Shown one piece after another: positions 1 to 5,716 of a stretch of 8,005 nt of DNA (the stretch's first letter is position 1; each line of letters starts with the position of its first letter). This DNA comes from Candidatus Colimorpha onthohippi. GTDB lineage: Bacteria > Bacteroidota > Bacteroidia > Bacteroidales > P3. A program made the position numbers and the translations under genes. The stretch is from positions 1 through 8,005 of the forward strand of contig JAGHVA010000179.1 in assembly GCA_018064565.1 (NCBI GenBank), read 5' to 3'. The notes under the pieces are model-generated. The model ran no database searches and was not told the origin of the DNA. It was given only the letters and a program-made list of their open reading frames with translations.

Positions 1-14
1 GTTTATCTGGTTAG

Positions 15-158
15 AATCGCTTGTTCGCATGCGAAAAACAGCATCCGCTCTATACCAATCACGGTATCAGTTGTACGCTGTGGCTTTTTGAGGGACGACT
101 AACTATTCATATTGATAGTTTTGTTGAAGAGGAGATAATGGACACATTCACATTTTAA
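15..158 (+). pseudogene. Possible damaged 3' end of an upstream gene
   Basis: This frame is open after a TAG at 12-14 and ends at TAA 156-158, 10 bases before the next gene. It encodes about 47 residues, including the hydrophobic/beta-like stretch TLWLFEGRLTIHID and the ending DTFTF. The other two forward frames close at 89-91 and 100-102, so no frame runs intact from the window edge to the STAS-like start. DUF4325 genes are often preceded by a histidine-kinase-like ATPase gene, so this could be the tail of such a partner carrying a stop or frameshift. I see no N-box or G-box motif to prove that, and the stretch may be non-coding. Confidence 0.2.
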
Positions 159-168
159 TATACGTATA

Positions 169-444
169 ATGATATCACTTAATTTACTAATGCAAGATAA
201 AAGTTACCCGGAAAGTGGCTCTTTGTTATATGACATCATTTATCAGTCCATTCAAAACGACCAAACGATAGATATAGATATGACAGGCGTTGTTTCTTTG
301 CCTTCAATGTTTTTAAATGCTACGTTTGGTAAGGCATTTTCCCAATTTGGAGTAGATAGTATAAAGCAAAAAACGAAGTTTTTCCACATAAGTAGATCTC
401 AAGCCGAACGTATTAGTGAATACTTTTCTCGTCAGGGGTCGTAA
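169..444 (+). CDS. STAS-like domain protein (DUF4325 family)
   Basis: A 91-residue soluble protein with no signal peptide or membrane segment. Residues 34-57 (IDIDMTGVVSLPSMFLNATF onward) match the core pattern of STAS-like DUF4325 proteins: a beta strand ending in D-x-T/F-G-V, then a serine-containing turn and a helix with a (S)FL..xFG motif. The length fits this one-domain family. STAS folds commonly act in partner-switching regulation with histidine-kinase-like ATPases, and DUF4325 genes often sit next to such an ATPase. Here only a doubtful gene remnant lies upstream. Ser46 occupies the place where classical STAS anti-anti-sigma factors carry their phosphorylated serine, but that equivalence is my inference. 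The ATG at 169 is the first start after an in-frame TAA at 136-138. No SD site is evident. The specific target is unknown. Confidence 0.72.
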   Translation: MISLNLLMQDKSYPESGSLLYDIIYQSIQNDQTIDIDMTGVVSLPSMFLNATFGKAFSQFGVDSIKQKTKFFHISRSQAERISEYFSRQGS

Positions 445-634
445 TGGTGTAAAAAGAATTCTGTATCTCGACCTATGGCTTTGCAGGACGGCGTCGACGT
501 TTTGTTGTCTGTTTGGCTTTTGATGCGTATATCGGTGCGCAACCGTCAGGAATCTTGGTTGCTGGTATTATTGCACACTATTACTGATGGTAGATTTCAA
601 AGATGGTTCTGTTATACATTTTTTTAGAAAGACA
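445..634. other. Convergent intergenic region without a clear gene
   Basis: The 190 bases between the STAS-like gene and the convergent ATPase gene hold no recognisable gene. Short open stretches occur in all three forward frames: 475-627 (50 residues), a run ending at 'IIAHYY' near 583, and 587-640, which gives MVDFKDGSVIHFFRKTL. They overlap one another and match no family I know. No strong hairpin with a T tract was found. Confidence 0.4.
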
Positions 635-1891
635 CTATAGGTCTAAGCTGTTCTCTTTTAGTAGGAAGTCGAAAAGTCCTATTGTCAGTATGCCGTCTTC
701 GTTGCGGCGTGGCATGATGTGGTCTTTTACAATGATGATTTTTTTGAAAGAATCATTGATGTTCGTCAGTGAACGAGACTCTTGTATCTCTTTTTCTCTG
801 TCAGGTATGGATAATGCCGACTGTACGTAATACTTTTTGCTTCCAAGACTGGCGATAAAGTCCACTTCCAGTTGAATACGAACCCATTTGCCGTCACTGT
901 TCTGCTTTTTGATTTCCACCATTCCAATGTCCACGCTATAACCGCGTGTAATTAATTCATTGTAAATGATGTTCTCCATAATATGCGTTTCTTCTTGTTG
1001 GCGCATATCGAGGATGGCATTTCTCAAACCGATATCGGAGAAATAGTATTTGGATAGTGTATTGATGTATTTCTTGCCTTTTATATCGTAGCGTATGGCT
1101 TTGTCTATCAGGAACGACTCGGTTAGATATCCAAGGTAATTAGAAATAGTTTGACTACCAATGCTTACATTCTTAACGCTTTTGAAGGTGTTCGACAATT
1201 TAGTCGGATTGCATGGAGTACCTATTGACGAGGCCATAACAAGCACTAACTCACGCAGCTCATTATCATTTTTGATTTTATGTCTTTCGATAATATCTGC
1301 CAAGTAAACCGTTTCAAACAAGTCCTTCAGGTAGTTTGACTTCTTTTCTTCGTTCTCAAAAGATTGAATGAGAGGCAATCCTCCGTAGGTGTAATATTCG
1401 CGCCATGCGTCCTGCTTGTCACCGCCAACGGCAGAATAGAACTCTGCAAATGACAGTGGATTTACATGGATGGTCTCTCCTCGATCACGAAACTCCGTCG
1501 GGATATCTGACGATAGGAAGTGTGAGTTGCTGCCTGTCACGTAGGTGTCGGCATTATCAATATGTCGGAAACTATTCAACACATCCACAAACTCGTCCAT
1601 CAGCTGTACTTCATCAATAATGATGTAATACAGTTCTTTGTCTTTGATTTTGTCATGGACATAATGGAGCATAGTGTCAGCATCTCTCAGCGCTTTGTTC
1701 ATGCGATCTTCAAGGTCTATGCGGATGATGTGGTCGTCGGCTACACCATTATCCAACAAGTAGTGATAGAACAGGACGTTCAGCAGATACGACTTACCAC
1801 ATCTACGGATTCCAGTTACTACTTTGATAAATCCATTTTTACGGCTTTCTATCAGTTGTCTTAGATATCGATCTCTTTTTATCTCTACCAT
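635..1891 (-). CDS. AAA family ATPase with DUF4143 C-terminal domain
   Basis: A complete 418-residue cytoplasmic ATPase of the AAA_14/DUF4143 type, abundant in Bacteroidales and of unknown cellular function. Walker A is GIRRCGKS (27-34). Walker B is IIIDE (90-94), followed by VQLMDEF. A sensor-1-like VTGSNS lies at 118-123 and an arginine-rich FRDRGE at 134-139, then the family hallmark PLSFAEF (145-151). YGGLP (169-173) and DIIERH (199-204) are also typical. The C-terminal DUF4143 part carries KYYFSDIGLRNAI (281-293), ENIIYNEL (306-313), EVDF (342-345) and YYVQSAL (354-360). This is the E...(E/D)xD...xxQ layout reminiscent of PD-(D/E)XK nuclease folds; whether it cuts nucleic acid is not established. 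The length is normal and all ATPase motifs are intact. The ATG at 1891-1889 is favoured because an upstream ATG (1897) is followed at once by TAA. The gene has its own promoter flanked by paired palindromes. Confidence 0.92.
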   Translation of the reverse strand: MVEIKRDRYLRQLIESRKNGFIKVVTGIRRCGKSYLLNVLFYHYLLDNGVADDHIIRIDLEDRMNKALRDADTMLHYVHDKIKDKELYYIIIDEVQLMDEFVDVLNSFRHIDNADTYVTGSNSHFLSSDIPTEFRDRGETIHVNPLSFAEFYSAVGGDKQDAWREYYTYGGLPLIQSFENEEKKSNYLKDLFETVYLADIIERHKIKNDNELRELVLVMASSIGTPCNPTKLSNTFKSVKNVSIGSQTISNYLGYLTESFLIDKAIRYDIKGKKYINTLSKYYFSDIGLRNAILDMRQQEETHIMENIIYNELITRGYSVDIGMVEIKKQNSDGKWVRIQLEVDFIASLGSKKYYVQSALSIPDREKEIQESRSLTNINDSFKKIIIVKDHIMPRRNEDGILTIGLFDFLLKENSLDL

Positions 1892-1905
1892 TTACATTAT
1901 ATTTT

Positions 1906-1919
1906 TGCCAATATTGGCA
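1906..1919. promoter_or_regulatory. Palindrome TGCCAATATTGGCA, putative operator copy 1
   Basis: A perfect 14-bp palindrome lying 14 bases upstream of the ATPase start codon, in the expected 5' untranslated leader just downstream of the likely transcription start. With the adjoining bases (1906-1926) it matches 1980-2000 at 19 of 21 positions. Such symmetry is typical of a site for a dimeric DNA-binding protein. Its role as an operator is inferred from its position. Confidence 0.6.
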
Positions 1920-1932
1920 CATTTTTTCGCTG

Positions 1933-1963
1933 CAAAGGTAGTGCTTTTTGTTTTATTACGCAA
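1933..1963 (-). promoter_or_regulatory. Promoter of the AAA/DUF4143 ATPase gene
   Basis: Read on the minus strand, TACCTTTG (1940-1933) fits the Bacteroidota -7 consensus TAnnTTTG. A TTG (1963-1961) lies 20 bases upstream, at the spacing expected of the -33 element. The predicted start near 1926-1928 gives a leader of roughly 36 bases. The promoter lies exactly between the two palindromes. Confidence 0.7.
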
Positions 1964-1979
1964 GGTTGCATTAAAAAAA

Positions 1980-1993
1980 TGCCACTATTGGCA
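1980..1993. promoter_or_regulatory. Palindrome TGCCACTATTGGCA, putative operator copy 2
   Basis: The second copy has arms TGCCA/TGGCA around a CTAT centre, one base off perfect symmetry. It lies upstream of the -33 element of the ATPase promoter, at about -53 to -67. Start-to-start distance to copy 1 is 74 bp, close to seven turns of B-DNA. That puts both sites on the same helix face and would suit looping or cooperative binding (inference). Confidence 0.6.
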
Positions 1994-2123
1994 CTTTTTT
2001 AACGTAGGGGCTTTGGCGGCGACAAAAACACAGTCTAAAATTGAGACAAATCAAAGGCGACTTGAAAGGCGGTGCATATCCGAATGGTTCGTTGAAATAA
2101 TATTACGCATCGGAAAAAAATCG

Positions 2124-2131
2124 TATTTTTG
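2124..2131 (+). promoter_or_regulatory. Candidate -7 box of the lipoprotein gene
   Basis: TATTTTTG followed by CAT fits TAnnTTTG and is preceded by seven A residues and TCG. No TTG lies at the ideal -33 spacing; the nearest (2092-2094) is 29 bases away. The implied leader before the ATG at 2249 is about 110 bases. Confidence 0.5.
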
Positions 2132-2248
2132 CATGCTGAATATCTCTTTTTGGTAATGCTTTGTTGTTTCTGTTTGATTGGTTGATAGTTGTGGGTGGTG
2201 CGCTTTTTTCTGATGACGGATATTGTCTAAAACAAACCCAAATAAATT

Positions 2249-3109
2249 ATGAAAAGACTTTGTTTTTATTTGCTTTCGGTGGCTTTGTTGCTGTCGGCTT
2301 GCTCTAAGGATGATGATCCAGTGGCAACAACGACAAATGAACCAACCCATGAGGATCCTTCTGGCGGGGAGGAGGTTGCTGGTATGCTGCCTGGCGTATT
2401 CTCGGTGTCGGACAGCACCACGGTGCGCTTCTCGCAGGGTAACTTGCAGTATCAGCCAAGTAGCGGCACTTGGCGTTTCGCCCCTAACCAGTGGGACTTT
2501 GTGGGCGCACCGTCGCAAACGGGGCTCAATGGCAACAAAACGCCTAACGGCACTATCGAGGGCAGCGACAATGCGCTTATCTCGACCATTGGCTATAGCG
2601 GTTGGATCGACCTCTTCGGTTGGGGCACGGGCAACAACCCCACCCAAACGTCCGTTTTCTCTGAAGACTATACGGTGTTTACCGACTGGGGCAGCGTGTG
2701 CGGTCTCGGCGAGGGATGGCGCACGCTCCATGCCGACGAATGGAAGTATCTGAGAAACCGTCCCGGCAAAAGTGCTTGGGCTACGGTGAATGAAATACAT
2801 GGCATTGTGATGATTCCCGAAAGCTGGACCACTCCCGAAGGATGCGCATTTGTCGCTGGACAGGATGACGGCTGGAATACCAATGTTTACGACAAGCCAG
2901 CTTGGGCTAAGATGGAGCAAGCAGGCGCCATCTTCCTTCCTGCGGCAGGCATGAGAAACAACCTGGCGGTGTATGACGTGGGCATCAAGGTGCGCTATTG
3001 GAGCTCCAAGCCAGGTGGTCCCGACCATTCTTTCGCCTATGCTGGTAACGAGGAGTACGACCAGACGACATATCGTATTTGTGGACTTTCTGTGCGTTTG
3101 GTACGTTAG
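2249..3109 (+). CDS. Predicted surface lipoprotein, Bacteroidales WRFA/LPAAG paralogous family
   Basis: A 286-residue secreted lipoprotein of unknown function. Residues 1-18 form a type II signal peptide with lipobox LSAC; Cys18 would be lipidated. SKDDDP follows directly, an acidic stretch like the Bacteroidota lipoprotein export signal that sends proteins to the outer face of the outer membrane. A flexible acidic linker (about 21-45) leads to one globular domain. Its blocks recur in many Bacteroidales paralogues: VRFSQGNLQY (59-68), WRFAPNQW (75-82), GWIDLFGWGT (118-127), LHADEWKYL (160-168), AGAIFLPAAGMR (225-236), YWSS (250-253) and the end SVRLVR (281-286). The pattern recalls formylglycine-generating-enzyme/FISUMP-like folds, but no catalytic role can be assigned. 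The domain-coding part looks richer in G+C than the flanks. The start is supported by the signal peptide. A hairpin follows 22 bases after the stop. Confidence 0.82.
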   Translation: MKRLCFYLLSVALLLSACSKDDDPVATTTNEPTHEDPSGGEEVAGMLPGVFSVSDSTTVRFSQGNLQYQPSSGTWRFAPNQWDFVGAPSQTGLNGNKTPNGTIEGSDNALISTIGYSGWIDLFGWGTGNNPTQTSVFSEDYTVFTDWGSVCGLGEGWRTLHADEWKYLRNRPGKSAWATVNEIHGIVMIPESWTTPEGCAFVAGQDDGWNTNVYDKPAWAKMEQAGAIFLPAAGMRNNLAVYDVGIKVRYWSSKPGGPDHSFAYAGNEEYDQTTYRICGLSVRLVR

Positions 3110-3131
3110 ATTTTTTTTTGCTACTGGTTTG

Positions 3132-3166
3132 GCATGCGACAAGACTCTTGGATTCTTGTCGCATGC
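3132..3166 (+). terminator. 13-bp perfect hairpin after the lipoprotein gene
   Basis: GCATGCGACAAGA (3132-3144) pairs perfectly with 3154-3166 around a 9-base loop. It begins 22 bases after the lipoprotein stop and precedes the next promoter, so a terminator role is likely. No T tract follows it on the plus strand. Instead a run of T residues precedes it (about 3111-3119), so it is not a textbook intrinsic terminator. Confidence 0.5.
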
Positions 3167-3248
3167 TTCGTTATGGCGTTTCCTATCAGCGTTACATGGC
3201 GTTTTTGTTTTATTTCGTCTAAAATCGCACTAATCGCAAAAAAGTTTG

Positions 3249-3256
3249 TATCTTTG
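3249..3256 (+). promoter_or_regulatory. Promoter -7 box of the DUF1015 gene
   Basis: TATCTTTG followed by CAT is an excellent match to TAnnTTTG. Six A residues lie just upstream (3238-3243); a good -33 TTG is not evident. The predicted start near 3262 leaves an unusually long leader of about 123 bases, which includes a possible 25-codon ORF (3277-3354) of doubtful reality. Confidence 0.7.
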
Positions 3257-3384
3257 CATTTGGAAAATTACGACTCATGGAAGGAGGTGTGCGCCTTGTA
3301 TATAGTGGTGCTTATGTGCATATATCTGTTTCCCATTTGGACAAACAACATTAAAGAATATATAAACTTTTTAACGCAAACAAC

Positions 3385-4650
3385 ATGTCTGTAATCAAAC
3401 CTTTCAAGGGCTTTCGCCCTCCCGTTGACATCGTTGAGAAGCTCGCTTCTCGTCCATATGATGTTTTGAATACCGAAGAAGCTCGCGAAGAGTGCAAGGG
3501 CAATCCATACAGTCTGCTCCATGTCACCAAGGCTGAAATCGACCTCGAACCTGGCATCAAGGATACCGACCCTGAGGTGTATTTGCAGGTGGTCAAGAAC
3601 TACAACAGCTTCAAGGACTATGGCTGGCTTGTTCAGGATCAGGAGGAGAAGCTCTATATCTACGCGCAGAGCATGAACCCCACCGATGCCAACGCTCATT
3701 GGCAGTATGGTATCGTGGCTTGCGCTTATAGCGAGGATTATATCAATAAGGTCATCAAGAAGCATGAGCTTACCCGCAAGGACAAGGAGGAAGACCGTAT
3801 GCGCCATGTCCGCATCACCAACGCCAACGTCGAGCCTGTATTCTTTGCCTATCCTGCCATAGCTCGCATCGACGAGATTGTGGCTTCGGTTACAGCCAAT
3901 AAGCCTATCTACGACTTTATAGCCAAAGAGGATGGTTTCGGTCATCGTTTCTGGGTTATCGACGACCGCAAACTTATCGACGAGCTGGTCGAGATATTCG
4001 ACAAGCAGGTGCCTGCTATGTATATCGCTGACGGCCACCATCGCAGTGCCGCCGCTGCCCTCGTGGGACAGGAGAAAAAGGAACACAACCCCGCCCATAC
4101 TGGTAAGGAAGAGTACAATTATTTCATGACGGTAATCTTCCCAGACAATCAGTTGAATGTTATCGACTACAACCGCGTGGTGAAAGACTTGAATGGTCTT
4201 ACCAAAGAGCAGTTCCTTAACGCCCTCAATGATGCCTACACCGTTGAGGATATGGGTACAAATATCTACAAGCCAACCAAGTTGCATGAGCACAGCATGT
4301 ATCTGGATGGTCATTGGTATAAGATGACCGCCAAGGCAGGTAAATATGACGACAACGATCCTATCGGTGTTTTGGATGTTAAGATTCTTTCGGATCATGT
4401 GCTTGACAAGATTTTGGGCATCAAAGATCTGCGCACCGATAAGCGTATCGACTTCGTAGGCGGTATCCGTGGCCTCGGCGAGTTGAGCCGTCGTGTAGAT
4501 AGCGGTGAGATGAAGGTCGCCTTTGCACTCTATCCTGTTAGCATGAAGCAGATTATTGATATTGCTGATACTGGCAATATCATGCCTCCTAAAACCACTT
4601 GGTTTGAGCCAAAACTCCGTTCGGGTCTCGTAATCCACGAGTTGGCATAA
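3385..4650 (+). CDS. DUF1015 family protein
   Basis: A complete 421-residue soluble protein of the DUF1015 family, whose biochemical activity I cannot state with confidence. Family blocks appear in order: IKPFKGFRPP (4-13), SRPYDVLN (22-29), NPYSLLHV (40-47), LYIYAQ, a dYINKVIKKHE region with HELTRKDKEEDR (127-138), RFWVIDD (about 187-193) and the signature ADGHHRSAAA (215-224). The two adjacent histidines and the conserved Glu/Lys/Asp/Arg cluster look like an active or metal site (inference). No signal peptide or membrane segment is present. In many Bacteroidota and Clostridia, DUF1015 genes sit beside serA and serC, suggesting a link with serine metabolism. Here neither gene is adjacent and the gene has its own promoter and terminator. 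The ATG at 3385 gives the usual family N-terminus. Confidence 0.9.
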   Translation: MSVIKPFKGFRPPVDIVEKLASRPYDVLNTEEAREECKGNPYSLLHVTKAEIDLEPGIKDTDPEVYLQVVKNYNSFKDYGWLVQDQEEKLYIYAQSMNPTDANAHWQYGIVACAYSEDYINKVIKKHELTRKDKEEDRMRHVRITNANVEPVFFAYPAIARIDEIVASVTANKPIYDFIAKEDGFGHRFWVIDDRKLIDELVEIFDKQVPAMYIADGHHRSAAAALVGQEKKEHNPAHTGKEEYNYFMTVIFPDNQLNVIDYNRVVKDLNGLTKEQFLNALNDAYTVEDMGTNIYKPTKLHEHSMYLDGHWYKMTAKAGKYDDNDPIGVLDVKILSDHVLDKILGIKDLRTDKRIDFVGGIRGLGELSRRVDSGEMKVAFALYPVSMKQIIDIADTGNIMPPKTTWFEPKLRSGLVIHELA

Positions 4651-4671
4651 CCATTGATAGGTCAATACGCT

Positions 4672-4711
4672 GTAGGCACAAGTAAAGGTTTTTTATCTTT
4701 CTTGTGCCTAC
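4672..4711 (+). terminator. Hairpin terminator of the DUF1015 gene
   Basis: GTAGGCACAAG (4672-4682) pairs perfectly over 11 bp with CTTGTGCCTAC (4701-4711). After a one-base bulge, an inner AAAG/CTTT pairing extends the stem around a T-rich loop. The following bases TTTGTTGTTGT are T-rich. It begins 22 bases after the stop and precedes the next promoter, so it isolates DUF1015 as a single-gene unit. Confidence 0.75.
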
Positions 4712-4759
4712 TTTGTTGTTGTGGTATGATTGGCTGTTCGCTAATTGAAAAAAAATATG

Positions 4760-4767
4760 TATCTTTG
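4760..4767 (+). promoter_or_regulatory. Promoter -7 box of the three-gene envelope operon
   Basis: TATCTTTG followed by CAT matches TAnnTTTG. Eight A residues (4748-4755) lie just upstream. A TTC at 4737-4739 occupies the -33 spacing, one base off TTG. The expected start near 4773 gives a leader of about 65 bases that is A/T-rich and lacks an SD site. No other promoter-like box was found before the two downstream genes. Confidence 0.7.
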
Positions 4768-4837
4768 CATCTCTCTTATTGTTTGAACTTGTGCTATAGT
4801 TGTAAGGATTCTAATTTTTAACGAATAATATAACACT

Positions 4838-5686
4838 ATGATGAATCTATTTTCTGCCCAATATTGGATTGATCATCCAGTGGATAATTTTACCGAGATT
4901 TTCGGCGCGTTGCATGACAACCCGTTAGGCATATCGCCGCTGTTTATGGTGATTTTTATCTTTCTGGCTGTCGAGGCGATGGAGTTCTTCAGTTCGGAGG
5001 TTCGCCATAAAGGCAAGACCCATTTGTATGGGCTTACCGTAGGCTTATATGCGGTGTCGTTGTTAGCAATTGCTTATTATGGCTTTATGGATCCAGATGC
5101 CATCGACAGGTACTTCAATCCAGATGGCTCAATTGATGTAGCCAAGTCGTATTATTTGGCATGGTTCTGTTATCCCAGAATCGTAGGGTGGGGATGGACA
5201 ATCTTTGGCGTAGCGGCGCTGATTCATGTTGTTTACTGTATGTTGAGCGTTACGTTGCAGTTTGTACGCGAACTGATGGAAAAGGCTGGATGTGAGGATA
5301 GTAGCGACTGGAGAGGTGGTGTGTGGATTTGGCTTATCGGTTCGTTGTGCTGGGCGGTGGCTTACTTCTTCAACAAGCAGGAGTTGGCGGCATGGATTAT
5401 CATTGTTTATTTGATTGTCAATGTGCTTTATGCTGTTTGTTCAATTGCGTTTTATATTGTTAAGGGCAGGAAACCTCTTTATACAATCTGTGCGGGTGTG
5501 CTTTTCTATGTGGGTATGTTATACACCATGATCTTAGCTTTTGAGTGTGTGCGTGTTACCTACGCTATTGTGCTCCCTCTGTTGCTGCTTTTTAACCGCG
5601 CTCGTTCGTATAAGGTGGAGAAGAAGAAACGGCAGAAAGAACTTGCCAACACTCCGACCAGCGAGGGTTCGTCTAAGGTGGATTAA
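4838..5686 (+). CDS. Polytopic inner-membrane protein of unknown function
   Basis: A 282-residue integral membrane protein I cannot assign to a family. Hydrophobic segments lie at about 35-51, 63-83, 117-143, 162-178, 183-208, 214-235 and 238-252, giving six or seven membrane helices. A polar amphipathic N-terminus (1-32) precedes the first helix. The loop at 84-105 carries DPDAIDRYFNPDGS, which looks extracytoplasmic. The tail from 254 is strongly basic (RARSYKVEKKKRQKE), so the C-terminus should be cytoplasmic by the positive-inside rule. No transporter or enzyme signature was seen. Acidic residues in or near the first helix (Glu46, Glu49) and Glu236 could matter in function (inference). 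It is the first gene after the promoter at 4760, and the next gene begins 30 bases after its stop. The start is ATG 4838, with a second ATG directly after it. Confidence 0.8.
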   Translation: MMNLFSAQYWIDHPVDNFTEIFGALHDNPLGISPLFMVIFIFLAVEAMEFFSSEVRHKGKTHLYGLTVGLYAVSLLAIAYYGFMDPDAIDRYFNPDGSIDVAKSYYLAWFCYPRIVGWGWTIFGVAALIHVVYCMLSVTLQFVRELMEKAGCEDSSDWRGGVWIWLIGSLCWAVAYFFNKQELAAWIIIVYLIVNVLYAVCSIAFYIVKGRKPLYTICAGVLFYVGMLYTMILAFECVRVTYAIVLPLLLLFNRARSYKVEKKKRQKELANTPTSEGSSKVD

Positions 5687-5716
5687 CGCAAACGATCAAT
5701 TTGTCTTTTTCGTTTT

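Larger units (their letters stand above)
1892..2248. other. Divergent promoter region between ATPase and lipoprotein genes
   Basis: A 357-base gap between divergent genes. The ATPase-proximal half (1892-2001) holds the minus-strand promoter and two palindromes. The lipoprotein-proximal half holds a TAnnTTTG box at 2124 and a leader of about 110 bases with T-rich stretches. I see no small gene here: the open frames that cross it on both strands match no protein family and run into the neighbouring genes in the wrong frame. Confidence 0.6.

Noticed and set aside
475..640. Short forward open frames (50 residues at 475-627; 17 residues at 587-640) between the convergent genes
   Set aside because: They overlap in different frames, match nothing known and have no promoter. 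They could be remnants but cannot be supported as genes.
1906..2000. Reading the two palindromes as terminal repeats of a small mobile element
   Set aside because: They are symmetric and in direct register, only 74 bp apart around a promoter, and enclose no coding sequence or target-site duplication. An operator pair fits better.
2051..3142. A 363-residue minus-strand open frame opposite the lipoprotein gene
   Set aside because: Its translation is basic and low in structure with no known motif, while the plus strand gives a lipobox protein with conserved blocks. It is an antisense shadow of a G+C-rich gene.
3277..3354. A possible 25-codon leader peptide in the DUF1015 leader
   Set aside because: It has no run of regulatory codons such as repeated Ser or Trp and no attenuator-like hairpin pair follows, so it is not listed as a gene.
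3268..4665. A 465-residue open frame on the minus strand, longer than the DUF1015 frame it overlaps
   Set aside because: The plus-strand frame carries all DUF1015 motifs, a promoter and a terminator. The antisense protein has no recognisable domain and would run through the DUF1015 promoter-to-start region.
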